Assembly (NCBI GenBank): GCA_051005695.1
Contig: JBPCJC010000003.1
Coordinates: forward strand, 1 to 61,756
Length of the DNA: 61,756 nucleotides
Origin: JACCTI01 sp051005695
GTDB taxonomy: Bacteria; Verrucomicrobiota; Verrucomicrobiia; Chthoniobacterales; UBA10450
Reading direction: 5' to 3'
The notes under the pieces were generated by a model. That model ran no database searches. It saw nothing but the letters and a program-made list of their open reading frames with translations, and was not told the DNA's origin. This document shows positions 24,868 to 34,952 of this stretch, piece after piece. Position 1 is the stretch's first letter; the number at the start of each line of letters is the position of its first letter. Position numbers and translations under genes: made by a program.

Positions 24868-25788
24868 ATGATCGAGGCGACGGCGAGCAAGAGCTTTGCG
24901 GAAGAGGCGGTCGATCCGCCAGGTCTGGGCGGAAACTCCGCGGCCCACGCGCCCGACCGCAGCCTCCACGTTATTACCTGGCTGAATCTCGTTTGTCTGG
25001 ACGCGCCGATCGTCGCGGTGAGCTGGCAATGGCTTTTCGCGCGCAGCTTCGGAATTCCGATCGCGCCTGGCGGGGCGCTCGCGTTGTTCCTGACCGCGTG
25101 GCTGATTTATCTGGCCGACCGATTCGGCGACAGCCTTTCGGTGCGAGACCACGCGGCGGTTTCGCGGCGGCAAAGTTTTTGCCGACGCCATCGCGTCGCC
25201 TGGCTTGGCGCGCTGGGAGTAATCACGATGGCGGATCTTTTCGTCATCTTCCTCCGCCTCAAGCTGGAGACGCTCGCACTCGGCGCGGTCGTCGGTGCGG
25301 TGGCTTCGGTTTACCTTCTCTTGAACCAGGCGGCGCCGTGGCTTTGGCGCCGGTTGCCCTTGAAAGAAGTGGCGATTGGAACCTTGTTCGCCGCCGGCAC
25401 CATGGTGGCGCTCGCGCCCGGCCTAACGAGTGCTGTCGGCGCGGGCTGGATCTTGTTTGCCGCGCTTTGTGCGCTGAATTGCATCAGCATCGCGGTCTGG
25501 GAACGCGAGCTTGATCACGGGCAAGGACGGGTTTCGATTGCGACCGCCTTCCCGAAAATTCGGCGCGCGGTTTTGCCGGCGCTGGTGCTGTTGGCACTCG
25601 TTAGTCTGGGGTTTGCCGGTTCCGAGACGGGGCGACGGGATTTGTTTCTTTGCCTCGCGCTGAGCGGAGGCTTACTCTCGGCCGTGCATTTTTTTCGTAA
25701 CAAAATCTCGGCAGACGTTGCTACCGCGCTGGCTGATTTGGTGCTGCTCACGCCGCTGATCGCTTGCTTCGTGCACGCGTTCACGTAA
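24868..25788 (+). CDS. polytopic membrane protein, weakly UbiA-like
   Basis: The 306-residue protein has eight or nine predicted helices. LKEVAIGTLFAAGTMVALAP and CALNCISIAVWERELDHGQG resemble helices and the second polar motif region of UbiA-type prenyltransferases, but the diagnostic NxxxDxxxD is not clear (AWLIYLADRFGDSLS could be a diverged form). It is divergent from the hydroxylase gene with 36 bases between. I would annotate it only as a membrane protein. Confidence 0.6.
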   Translation: MIEATASKSFAEEAVDPPGLGGNSAAHAPDRSLHVITWLNLVCLDAPIVAVSWQWLFARSFGIPIAPGGALALFLTAWLIYLADRFGDSLSVRDHAAVSRRQSFCRRHRVAWLGALGVITMADLFVIFLRLKLETLALGAVVGAVASVYLLLNQAAPWLWRRLPLKEVAIGTLFAAGTMVALAPGLTSAVGAGWILFAALCALNCISIAVWERELDHGQGRVSIATAFPKIRRAVLPALVLLALVSLGFAGSETGRRDLFLCLALSGGLLSAVHFFRNKISADVATALADLVLLTPLIACFVHAFT

Positions 25789-25804
25789 GCGCGGATGTTC
25801 CCCT

Positions 25805-25926
25805 GTCACCCCGAGGCTGGCGAAGCGCGCCGACGGACCTCGCACAGGGTCCTTGATCAACCTGTCATGTGCGCAGACCAAGCACCCTGTGCGAGGTCCC
25901 TCGCCGTCTGCGCGACTCGGGATGAC
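25805..25926. repeat. dispersed long palindrome, copy 1
   Basis: The ends TGTCACCCCGAG and CTCGGGATGACA pair. Inside, GGACCTCGCACAGGGT (25835-25850) is a perfect inverted repeat of 25884-25899. Related elements lie at 27126-27262 and 54090-54214. It sits between convergent genes and could act as a bidirectional terminator. Confidence 0.8.
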
Positions 25927-25967
25927 AAGCGGGCGCGCGCGGTCACGCGATCAGCACGACCGCGCCC

Positions 25968-27056
25968 TCAGTAAATTTCGACGACGTTGCCGACCGTGAC
26001 CATTTCCTTGAGTCGCGCGGCGTCCCAGTTGGCGGTGCGGATGCAACCGTGGCTGCCGGCGCGGCCAATGGTTTCGGGATTGTTCGTGCCGTGAATTCCG
26101 ATGCCCGGCTTGTTCAGGCCCATCCATAAAATGCCGACCGGATTGTTCGGGCCCGGCGGCAAATTATAGAAGTCGTTAGTCCGGATGCCGTAATTGAGGA
26201 CGCCTTCGTCGTGACGAAACCAAGGCAGGTTGGCGATCCCTAGAATTTTCCAAGTGCCGATGGGCGCGGGTAATTTGGTCGAGCCGGGCGTGATCGGAAA
26301 ATGCGCGACGATGCGGCCCTTCTCGCGGACCTGCAGAGTGTTTTCGTGCGTGTCGACGTAGAGTGTGCGGCCGGCGAATTCTGGTTTCGCCGGGATGAAA
26401 CCTTCGCTCAGTTTTTCGACCTCAAACGGGATCACGTTCGGCACCAAAACGGTGTCGCCGGGTTTGAGCTGGTCGAGGTTTACGCCGGGATTGAGTTTGC
26501 GCAAAAAATCTTCCGCGGAATGGAAACGTTCCGCGACGAATTCGAGCAACGAACCGTAAAGCAATGCCTTTAGTTTCGCCTGTTCCGATGGGCGCGAGGA
26601 AACCTGGCCAACAAAATTTCCCGCCTCTGGGGGAACGGTGTAGTTGATGAAAGCCTGCGGCACCTGCGCGAGAAGCGACTCGTCGATCGTGCCGTTTAAC
26701 GGCAAGCCATTCGCGCGTTTATAGGCGATGAGCGCCTTGCGGAAAAACTCGCCCATGCGCCCGTCGATTTTTCCCGGCTCGAAGAGATGGTTATCGAGAA
26801 AAATTTGCAGCCGCGTGCTGACTTCTTCGTTGTAAACCGGGAGCGCGATCGTCGGCGTAGCCGCGGGAATGGCGCGCGGAATGGGTGTCGGCGTGGGTTT
26901 GCGCGTCGGCATTGGTTTCGCGGCCGGCGCGGGGGTTGGCGTCGGGCGAGACCACGGCCAACGGATCGGGCGCGGAGTGGGTTGGGGCGCGGTCGCGGCC
27001 GACGCATTCGCGGCCACGATGACCAACGTCAGCAGCATGCTTCCGAAAAATTTCAT
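25968..27056 (-). CDS. L,D-transpeptidase (YkuD) with peptidoglycan-binding and LysM-like parts
   Basis: The 362-residue secreted protein has a signal peptide (FGSMLLTLVIVAANASA) and a Pro/Thr-rich linker (about 22-72). A PG_binding_1 domain follows (LQIFLDNHLFEPGKIDGRMG), then a LysM-like segment (DFLRKLNPGVNLDQLKPGDT). The C-terminal YkuD domain has GIHGTNNPETIGRAGSHGCI, with the catalytic Cys in SHGCIR. It forms 3-3 cross-links or attaches proteins to peptidoglycan. Confidence 0.93.
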   Translation of the reverse strand: MKFFGSMLLTLVIVAANASAATAPQPTPRPIRWPWSRPTPTPAPAAKPMPTRKPTPTPIPRAIPAATPTIALPVYNEEVSTRLQIFLDNHLFEPGKIDGRMGEFFRKALIAYKRANGLPLNGTIDESLLAQVPQAFINYTVPPEAGNFVGQVSSRPSEQAKLKALLYGSLLEFVAERFHSAEDFLRKLNPGVNLDQLKPGDTVLVPNVIPFEVEKLSEGFIPAKPEFAGRTLYVDTHENTLQVREKGRIVAHFPITPGSTKLPAPIGTWKILGIANLPWFRHDEGVLNYGIRTNDFYNLPPGPNNPVGILWMGLNKPGIGIHGTNNPETIGRAGSHGCIRTANWDAARLKEMVTVGNVVEIY

Positions 27057-27125
27057 GAGCGGAAGTAATCGGCGAGAACGTGCGCTGACGCAATGCGTGG
27101 ACGTGCCGCGATGGCCACGCGCGCG

Positions 27126-27262
27126 TTCTACGGCATGTCATCCTGAGCCGCGAAGACGGCGAAGGACCTCGCACCGGATGCTAGGATTATCATTCGTTAA
27201 GCGGTAAGCCCAGCACCCTGTGTGAGATCCTTCGGCGCGCTTCGCCAGCCTCAGGATGACAG
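27126..27262. repeat. dispersed long palindrome, copy 2
   Basis: Ends TGTCATCCTGAG and CTCAGGATGACA pair, with an internal GAAGGACCTCGCAC against GTGTGAGATCCTTCG. It fills most of the 257-base gap between two co-directional genes. It is a relative of the elements at 25805 and 54090, more diverged in the middle. Confidence 0.8.
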
Positions 27263-27313
27263 GTTTCGCGCGAGGGGTCGGCTGGAGGTTTGGCGAGGGT
27301 TGGACTTGGCCGC

Positions 27314-28363
27314 CTAACGATTCGCGCCGACAGGGAACATGACCTTTTCCGGTTGAGCGTTTAACGCGGCGAGTAACTTGGGAATCAGGCGATTCTTGAT
27401 CCTGCCCGCTTCGCGCGGGGGCACGCAATAACGCACGATCGCATCCACCCAGGTGACTTCGTCGACCCGGAAGAAGACCCGCGGATGCGCGCGCACTTCC
27501 ACTTCGTCGACCGGCGTTTTCGCGAGCAACTCACGGAAAACATCGATCCGTTTCACCATCTCCTCGCCGATCTCTTCGTTGACGATCCGCTCCATGGTTT
27601 CGGCGACGAATTTCAAATCACTCTGGTAAGCGATTTGAAATTTGATCTCGTTCCAGATGTAGGGAAAGAGCGGCCAGGAATAATTCCAGACGATCGAATC
27701 GAGCACTTTCTCGTTAGGAAATTTGATGACCCGGCCGCTCGGATGATCGGTCGAAAGATATTGCCCGCCGAATTCCCAGAGGGTGGTATCGAGATAACCG
27801 ACATCGATGACATCGCCGGTGGCCTCGCCGATTTTGATCCGATCGCCGACGCGATAGGGTTGCCTAACGAGAATATAAATCCAGGCGACAAAACTTTTCA
27901 TCGGTGTCTGCACGGCCAGGCCGATAACGATCGAGCCAACTCCGAGGGCGGTGACCGCGGCATACCAATTGACGAAAATGACCGAGATCGCGATGACCGC
28001 GATCAGGATGCCGACGAGCAATTTTTGAATCCGCTGCAGGGTGAAACGCGTGACCGCGTTTTCGATTCGCGCGAGCGCGTAAACCTTGAGCGCTTTGCCG
28101 ATCGCGAGCACGACGATGATGAGCGCCGTGCCGCGAATCGCGCGTCGCGCGAGATCGATGCCAGGTTGCGGTAGCGGCAGGAAAGCGCTTCCGACGAAGT
28201 GGCCGAGAAGCGCGCAGCCGATGAGCAGCAAGATATGCGGCAGAAACCAAAGTCGATGACGCGATTTCGCGGCGACTTTTTCGGTCGCGCGCTGGCCGGT
28301 GGCGCGCGCCAATTCTTCTTTGACCTCCGGTTTCTCGGAAATTTCCGCGGCGCTTTCGGGCAT
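27314..28363 (-). CDS. MscS-type mechanosensitive channel
   Basis: The 349-residue protein has an acidic cytoplasmic N-terminus, three to four helices and the MscS pore-lining and beta domain. Key segments are YAAVTALGVGSIVIGLAVQT, FVAWIYILVRQPYRVGDRIK and GDVIDVGYLDTTLW. The protein would open under osmotic downshock. The gene has exact octamers at 27711 and 27863, and one over its TAG stop (27313-27320). The adjacent debranching-enzyme/treZ pair is on the same strand upstream. Confidence 0.88.
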   Translation of the reverse strand: MPESAAEISEKPEVKEELARATGQRATEKVAAKSRHRLWFLPHILLLIGCALLGHFVGSAFLPLPQPGIDLARRAIRGTALIIVVLAIGKALKVYALARIENAVTRFTLQRIQKLLVGILIAVIAISVIFVNWYAAVTALGVGSIVIGLAVQTPMKSFVAWIYILVRQPYRVGDRIKIGEATGDVIDVGYLDTTLWEFGGQYLSTDHPSGRVIKFPNEKVLDSIVWNYSWPLFPYIWNEIKFQIAYQSDLKFVAETMERIVNEEIGEEMVKRIDVFRELLAKTPVDEVEVRAHPRVFFRVDEVTWVDAIVRYCVPPREAGRIKNRLIPKLLAALNAQPEKVMFPVGANR

Positions 28364-28404
28364 ACTTTTGATTCGTGGCCGCGCCGGAAAGTGAGCGTGA
28401 CCCG

Positions 28405-30468
28405 TTAGGCAGTTTTCACCCAGGAGCGGAGGACTTCGGCCACACTCCAGGCCTGCGCGATGCAGCCGCGCGCGGTGTGCGGTTCCTGCGCGTCGAAGAC
28501 TTCGCTGATTGTTCCGAGGCCGGCTTCGCTCAGGTGCTCAGGGAATCGCTCGAGGAAACGGTGCGCTTTTGAGGACTCGTTAGGGTGAACTTTTTCCCAC
28601 GCGTCGATAAACGGACCGATGAGCCAGGCCCAAACCGTCCCCTGATGATAAGCGGCATCGCGCGTCCGCAGATCGCCATGGTAAGTCGGCTTGTAATCCG
28701 GATGTTTCGGCGAAAGGGAGCGCAGCCCGAACGGCGTCAACAATTCGCGCTGCACCACCTCCACGACCGCGGCCCAGCGGTCCTGCTGGAGCGCGGGATG
28801 GTCTAACGAGACCGCAAAAATCTGGTTCGGCCGGCAGGCGGAATCATCGCCGTCGCCGGCTAAACAATCGACCACGTCGTAAAGGTAACCACCTTCAGCA
28901 AACCAGAAGCGCCGGTTGAAGGAATCGTACGCGCGCTGCGCGTGTTCGCCGTATTTCTGCGCCGCCGCGTCGTCGCCGGTTTCGCGCAACCAGCCTTCGA
29001 GCAGCTTGAGCGCGTTGAACCAAAGCGCGTTGATCTCGACCGCTTTTCCGCGGCGCGGCGTGACCACCCAATCGCCCATCTTCGCATCCATCCAGGTGAG
29101 TTGATAACCCTCCTGGCCTTGCACGAGCAGGCCGTCCGCGGGGTCGACGTGGATGTTGAATTTCGTTCCGAGCAAATGCGCTTCCGCGATCTTGACCAAG
29201 GTGGGAAGGAGCAAACGAAGCGTGATCCGGTCCTGCGAGAGCTGCAGATAACGGCCGAGCGCGTGGAAGAACCAGAGGGTCGCGTCGGCGGTGTGATAGA
29301 GCCCGTCCTTTTTCCCGTCGGGAAACATGTTCGGGATCAAACCGTCGCGCACGTAATGCGCGAAAGTGCGCAGGATATAGCCGGCTTCAACAAATCGACC
29401 AGTCGTTAGGGTAAGCCCTTCGAGACTGATCATGGTGTCGCGTCCCCAATCCGTGAACCAATGATAACCGGCGATGACGGTGCGGACTTCATCGCCCGCA
29501 GCATGCGCGCGCGCCGCGTCTTCCGCGCGACCAGCGGGCGTGATCACAAATTGATCGGCGGCAAAAACGAGCTCCGCCGCGATCCCTTCGCGCGCCACCG
29601 GCGCCGCCTGCGCGAGCAAACGCGCGCGCCGTTCGCGTTCCGCTGCCAGCACCTGCACGGGACTAAGAACGTCGATGATCTCCCAGTTTTCCGTCGAACC
29701 GATGAGGGTCGCGGTTCCTTCTTCGCTTAGGTCTACCTCAAAAAATCCCGCGCTCCAGAGATCGCCCTCATAGGCGTAACCGCGTTGTTGCTCGGTGCGA
29801 TAAATAACCTGGGGAATCGCCGATGACGCGAGAGTGAAACGCGATTCCCGTCCGCAAAGCCGCATCCGCAACGGCGGAATTTTGCGGCGGCTGCCACTGA
29901 TTTCGTAACGGCCTTCAGTCGCGGTGACTTTGTAAGGCGCGGCGATTTCTTCATCGACCGGCGCTTCGTGATGCCGGAACTGAAATGCCGGCCGCAGTTC
30001 CAACCGCGGAGCCGCCGAGCCTTCGGTAATCCGGTAGCTGACGTGCACCGTGTTTTGCAAATGCGGCAGAAGAATTCGCTTCTCGATCACCAGATCGCGC
30101 ACGGCATAAATCCAAACCGGCAGCCCGTCTTCGAGTCGGAATTCGCGCAGATAATCCGCGCCCGGCAAAGCGAGCTGCCCGCCGGCGCGCTCTTCCGCGC
30201 CTAACGAGACCACATCGTCTTGGCCAAAGCGAAGAAACTCGGAGACGTGGCTCCACATGACCATGCGCCCGAGCGGCGCGGGCAAGGCCGCGATGAGGAT
30301 GCCGTGATACTTCCGCGTGATCGCGCCGGAGACGCTGCCGGAGGCGTAACCGCCGAGGCCGTTCGTCACCAGCCATTCGCGGTTGAGCAGGATTTCGCGC
30401 GAACTTTCGCTCGGATCCCACGGCATCGTCCGCACCACCGTGGGCGTGTTTCCTTTCAAGTCAGGCAT
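28405..30468 (-). CDS. glycogen debranching enzyme / amylo-alpha-1,6-glucosidase
   Basis: The 687-residue protein has the bacterial GDE N-terminal domain (REWLVTNGLGGYASGSVSGA, ITRKYHGILIA) and the C-terminal (alpha/alpha)6 catalytic domain. Catalytic-region motifs are AGYHWFTDWGRDTMISLEG and GLLVQGQEGYQLTWMDAKMG. It cuts alpha-1,6 branches of glycogen. It overlaps the end of treZ by eight bases, which suggests co-translation and a glycogen-to-trehalose route in which it plays the role of TreX. Confidence 0.92.
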   Translation of the reverse strand: MPDLKGNTPTVVRTMPWDPSESSREILLNREWLVTNGLGGYASGSVSGAITRKYHGILIAALPAPLGRMVMWSHVSEFLRFGQDDVVSLGAEERAGGQLALPGADYLREFRLEDGLPVWIYAVRDLVIEKRILLPHLQNTVHVSYRITEGSAAPRLELRPAFQFRHHEAPVDEEIAAPYKVTATEGRYEISGSRRKIPPLRMRLCGRESRFTLASSAIPQVIYRTEQQRGYAYEGDLWSAGFFEVDLSEEGTATLIGSTENWEIIDVLSPVQVLAAERERRARLLAQAAPVAREGIAAELVFAADQFVITPAGRAEDAARAHAAGDEVRTVIAGYHWFTDWGRDTMISLEGLTLTTGRFVEAGYILRTFAHYVRDGLIPNMFPDGKKDGLYHTADATLWFFHALGRYLQLSQDRITLRLLLPTLVKIAEAHLLGTKFNIHVDPADGLLVQGQEGYQLTWMDAKMGDWVVTPRRGKAVEINALWFNALKLLEGWLRETGDDAAAQKYGEHAQRAYDSFNRRFWFAEGGYLYDVVDCLAGDGDDSACRPNQIFAVSLDHPALQQDRWAAVVEVVQRELLTPFGLRSLSPKHPDYKPTYHGDLRTRDAAYHQGTVWAWLIGPFIDAWEKVHPNESSKAHRFLERFPEHLSEAGLGTISEVFDAQEPHTARGCIAQAWSVAEVLRSWVKTA

Positions 30469-32395
30469 CGGTTTTTTTTTCGGTTTTCTTCGGCGGGCGG
30501 CGCGGCGCAGTTTCGCGCACCGGGCGTAAGGCGATCGCCGCTTCCGCCGGCAAAATCCAGCGCTGATCGGTCACGATCTCGCTGGCACCGCCGCCTCCAT
30601 AGCGCGGCGCTTCGCTTGTCCAAAGTGTTTCCCAACGATAACCGAGCGGCGGCGCCAGGAGCGGTTCCGGTAACGCCTCGAGCGCGGAACGTTTGCCAAA
30701 ATTTACGATCAGTAAACGATCGTCCGCGTGCGCGTCGAAAAAGCGCAGGACGAAACTTTCATCGCCTAACACTGCGCCATCGACTCCGCCGGTCGGTTGT
30801 TTCCGGAAGCGCGAGTCTTCCCGGCGCAGCCGCAACAGATCGCGATGCAGCTCCAGGATCGCGCGATTTTTTTCCCGCTCCGCGAAATCGAGTTTGCTCT
30901 GCGCAAAAGTTTCCGGAGCCGCCGGCGGGGCCAGTTGCGCCTGCACTTCAGGAGTGTCGATCGACGGAAATTGTTTCAGAAATTCGAAGCGTCCGCTTTG
31001 CACCTTCGAGCGCAGATCGCCGTTGACGTCGCAGAAATAAAGGAAAGGCGTGGTCGCTCCAAATTCCTGGCCTTGAAACAACATCGGCGTCCACGGGCCT
31101 AACAAGAGCAAGGCGGTCATCGCGCGATAACGTCCGGGCGAAGTTTGCGCGCGCACCCGTTCGCCGTAGGCGGAGTTGGCGACCTGGTCGTGATTCTCGA
31201 TGAAGGCGACGAACGCGCTCGGCGCCAAACCAAAAGTCGGCTCGCCGCGTGGCGCGTTCTGCCAGGTGTAGGGCTGACCCTGGAAAAGGTAGCCGTATTT
31301 CGCCGCGGAAATAAACTCCTGCGGCCGGCCGCGGTAGTCGGTGTAATAAGCTTCGTTCCGGCCGGTGAGCGCGACCACCGCGCTGTGATGGAAGTCGTCA
31401 TTCCAAAGTCCATCGAGACCGTAACCGCCGTCCGCGCGCGCCCGCACGAACTTGCTTTGCTGCGGTTCATTCTCGGCGATGAGCACGATCTCGCGCGCGC
31501 CCGCGGCTTCTCGCGCCGCGCGTCCGACCGCAGCGAGAATGTAATCCGCGGAGGCGTCGTAAACATTTTGGGTGGCGTCGAAACGGAAACCGTCGAAGTG
31601 GAATTCGTCGATCCAATAGCGCGCGTTGTTGATGAAAAATTCGCGCACCGGCCCGGCGTTTGCGCCGTCGAAATTGAGCGCCTCGCCCCAGTCGTTTTCG
31701 TAGCGATCGGTGAAATATTCGTCCGAGAAAACGCGCAGATAATTTCCTTCAGGCCCGAGATGATTGTAAACCACATCGAGAATGACCCCGACGCTTAACG
31801 AGTGCGCGGTGTTGATGAATGTGCGCAAATCGTCCGGCGTGCCGTACAAACGCGTCGGTGCAAAAAGATCGACGCCATCGTAGCCCCAGCCGAACTCGCC
31901 CGCGAAATCCGCGATCGGCATCATCTCGATCAAGGTGATGCCGGTGGCGACCAATTCCGACAGCTCGCGCGCCGCCGCCTGCCAGGTGCCCTCGCGCGTG
32001 AACGTGCCGACGTGCATTTCGTAAAGGACATGGCCGGGCAAACTGAGCCCGCGCCATTCCTGATCAGTCCAGCGAAACGTCGCCGGATCAATTACGCGCG
32101 ACGAACGATGCGGACCTTCCGGTTGGGAACGCGACGCGGGATCGGGATGAAAATTCTCCGCGTCGTCGATCCGGAAGCGATAAAGACTACCGGCCACCGC
32201 CGGCGCGTTCCCCGCGAAATAACCATCAGCCTCCGCATTCAGTGCATGAAACGTGCGTGCCTTGTCTTCGTCGGCCGTGCTTTCGAGGACAACATCGACG
32301 CGGCTGGCCTTCGGCGCCCAGACACGGAAATGCGTCGTGCCGCAAGCGCGCGGCTCGGCGCCGATCGGGTATCGTCGTGATTCGTCTTGCGGCAT
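30461..32395 (-). CDS. treZ: malto-oligosyltrehalose trehalohydrolase
   Basis: This 644-residue GH13 enzyme starts with the CBM48-like YPIGAEPRACGTTHFRVWAP. GH13 regions are VILDVVYNHLGPEGNY, FHFDGFRFDATQNVYD (nucleophile Asp), IAENEPQQ (acid/base Glu) and FIENHDQVANSAYGE. LYEMHVGTFTREGTW is typical of TreZ. It releases trehalose from maltooligosyl-trehalose made by TreY, which is not in this window. It heads the operon with the debranching enzyme, divergent from the reductase fusion. Confidence 0.93.
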   Translation of the reverse strand: MPQDESRRYPIGAEPRACGTTHFRVWAPKASRVDVVLESTADEDKARTFHALNAEADGYFAGNAPAVAGSLYRFRIDDAENFHPDPASRSQPEGPHRSSRVIDPATFRWTDQEWRGLSLPGHVLYEMHVGTFTREGTWQAAARELSELVATGITLIEMMPIADFAGEFGWGYDGVDLFAPTRLYGTPDDLRTFINTAHSLSVGVILDVVYNHLGPEGNYLRVFSDEYFTDRYENDWGEALNFDGANAGPVREFFINNARYWIDEFHFDGFRFDATQNVYDASADYILAAVGRAAREAAGAREIVLIAENEPQQSKFVRARADGGYGLDGLWNDDFHHSAVVALTGRNEAYYTDYRGRPQEFISAAKYGYLFQGQPYTWQNAPRGEPTFGLAPSAFVAFIENHDQVANSAYGERVRAQTSPGRYRAMTALLLLGPWTPMLFQGQEFGATTPFLYFCDVNGDLRSKVQSGRFEFLKQFPSIDTPEVQAQLAPPAAPETFAQSKLDFAEREKNRAILELHRDLLRLRREDSRFRKQPTGGVDGAVLGDESFVLRFFDAHADDRLLIVNFGKRSALEALPEPLLAPPLGYRWETLWTSEAPRYGGGGASEIVTDQRWILPAEAAIALRPVRETAPRRPPKKTEKKTDA

Positions 32396-32490
32396 GTGGA
32401 ATAACTTCGGTCGCGCTAGCTCGCATGGTCGCGCCGTGTTTTGTGTCTCGCCTTGCGCCGGACATGAATTAAGAATCTCCCGAAATTTTC

Positions 32491-34871
32491 ATGGCCAACT
32501 TTCTCGCTCGTTATACTCATTGGCTGCATACCCAGTGGCCCGCCGGAACGGTCGAAAAATTGCCCGTCTCCGGGCCGCTCGGGGTGACGAATCTCGCACG
32601 CGTTCGCATTGTCGGCGATCTCACCGGGATTCCGTTGCTCAAGTTTTCCTCCGACACCGGCGCGCGCGCGGTGCGTGCGATCGCAGCGACGCCGAAACGT
32701 GAATCGCCGAACGCCGACGGCTACGATCTCGCAATCATCGGCGGCGGCGTCGCCGGAATCTCGGCCGCGATCGAGGCGAAGAATGCTGGACTGAAATTCG
32801 TCGTCCTCGAAGCGACGGAAATTTTTTCGACGGTGGTCAATTTTCCCAAAGCGAAACCGATTTTCACTTACCCGACGGAGATGAAACTCGATGGCGGACT
32901 GCAATTCACCGCGCAGGTGAAAGAGCCGTTGCTCGCGGAGATGCAGGCGCAAAGGAAGGCCGCGGGAATCGAGGTGACCATGGGCCGGGTGGAGCGACTG
33001 GAGGAGAGCGGGAGCGAACTGATTTTGCATCTCGACGACGGAAAAACCATGCGCGCCCGGCACGTGATCGTGGCCATCGGGCGAAGCGGTAACTTCCGCA
33101 AACTGGGCGTTCCGGGCGAGGAACTGGACAAGGTTTTTAATCGGCTTTTCGACCCAAAGGAATTTGCCGGGAAGGACGCGCTCGTGGTCGGAGGCGGCGA
33201 TTCCGCGCTGGAGACAGCGATCGCCCTAACGACTTCTGGCGCGCGCGTGACTTTGAGTTATCGACGCAAAGAACTCTCGCGCGCGAAGCCGGAAAACATC
33301 GAGAAAATTGAAATGCTCGCACGTGATGCTAGCGCTGACGTGCAGGTCGAGCGGCCAACTTCGGAGCGGGTGAATAGCGCGATGACTTCCGGGATGCGCC
33401 CGGCCAAGAACGGCTCGCTCAAACTCGCGCTCGGCACCGAGGTCTCGCGGATCGAACCGGAGCGCGTGCACCTCAAGAATGGCAGCGAAGCGGTTTTGCC
33501 TAACGACGTTGTCTTCACCATGCTCGGCCGGGAAGCGCCGCTCGATTTTTTCCGGCGCTCGGGGATCCCAATTTCAGGCGAGGGAACGGTGCGCGGCTGG
33601 CTGGCGTTGGCGGGCTTCATCGCCTTTTGCATCTTTCTCTACTTCTGGAAATCGGGCGGGTTTGCCGAGACCTGGCTCGATCCCTGGCCGGGGAATATGG
33701 CGGCGCTTTTGCGCTCGTTAGGCGGCTGGTTCCATTCGCAGGTGGCGGATCGCGCGACGCTCATCGGAACGCTCGCGGTCTCCCTGAAGTCGCGCTCGTT
33801 TTACTACACCTTCCTCTATAGCTCAGCGATCTGCGTTTTCGGTTTCCGACGAATGCGCCGACGGAAAACGCCTTACGTTCGCCTGCAGACGACGACGCTG
33901 ATTTTGGTGCAGGTGATTCCACTTTTTCTGCTTCCAGAAATCGTTTTGCCGTGGCTCGGTTATCACGGCGTCTTCGATCACGGCTTCGGAAAAACGATCG
34001 CCGACAATCTCTTCGAATCCTACATCTCTCCGGCGCAATATCTCGCCCGGCAATGGCCGGATTGGGGACATCCGCGCGCTTACTGGCGCGCTTACGGTTT
34101 CGTCCTCGCCTGGCCCTTGATGGTCTACAACGTCTTCACCGACGCGCCGATCATGTGGTGGCTGCTGATTTCATTTTTCCAAACCTTCGTGATCATCCCG
34201 CTGCTTATCTGGCGCTGGGGGAAAGGCGCGTATTGCGGATGGATTTGCTCGTGCGGCGCCCTCGCGGAAACGATGGCGACCAACAGCGCTCCAAGATGCC
34301 GCACGGTCCGTTTTGGAATCGCTTCAACATGGCCGGGCAGGTGATTCTCGCCGGCGCCTTCCTCTTGTTAGGCATCCGCATCGTCGGCTGGATTTGGCCG
34401 CAATCGTTTGCCGCCTCCGGATTCCACATGATCCTGGAAGGGAAGAATGCCGCGGGCAAAGTAGTAAACTACGCGAGCTACAAATGGCTCGTCGATGTCC
34501 TCCTCGGCGGCATCATCGGCGTCGGCCTTTATTTCAAATATTCCGGGCGCGTCTGGTGCCGATTTTTTTGTCCGCTGGCGGCCTTGATGCACATCTACAC
34601 GCGCTTTTCGCGTTATCGGATTTTTCCCGAGAAAGCGAAATGCATTTCCTGCAACGTCTGCACTTCCGTCTGTCACCAGGGGATCGACGTGATGAACTTC
34701 GCGAACAAAGGCCTCCCGATGGAAGACCCGGAATGCGTGCGCTGTTCCGCCTGCGTGCAGGAATGCCCGACCGGCGTGCTCGCCTTCGGTCACTACGGCG
34801 CGGGCGACAAGATCGTGCTCGATCAAATTCCGGCGTCGCCGGTGCGGATGCGCGAAGGTCGTCGGAATTAG
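32491..34871 (+). pseudogene. pyridine-nucleotide reductase/polyferredoxin fusion, one frameshift
   Basis: The first part (about 1-370) is a thioredoxin-reductase-like FAD/NAD(P) enzyme: YDLAIIGGGVAGISAAIEAK, ARHVIVAIGRSG and DALVVGGGDSALETAIAL. Membrane helices follow, then a NapH/NosR-like segment with YCGWICSCG. Near 34274-34276 the frame breaks: ACGATGGCGACC needs one more G to continue in the frame of the remainder. That second part has WCRFFCPLAAL and two 4Fe-4S motifs, CISCNVCTSVCHQGI and CVRCSACVQECPTGV. Restored, it would be about 793 residues. Electrons could pass from NAD(P)H through FAD to iron-sulfur clusters. The break may be natural or a homopolymer error. Confidence 0.8.
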
Positions 34872-34952
34872 TCGCGCCGCTCGCCACGTCCGCGACGCGC
34901 GTTTATTTTCGTTCTGGTCTCGGCGGTTTCTCCGCTATTAATTCCCGCGCAC

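Noticed and set aside
24868..25788. Firm UbiA prenyltransferase call
   Set aside because: The helix pattern is similar, but the first aspartate motif is not clear, so only a membrane protein with weak resemblance is claimed.
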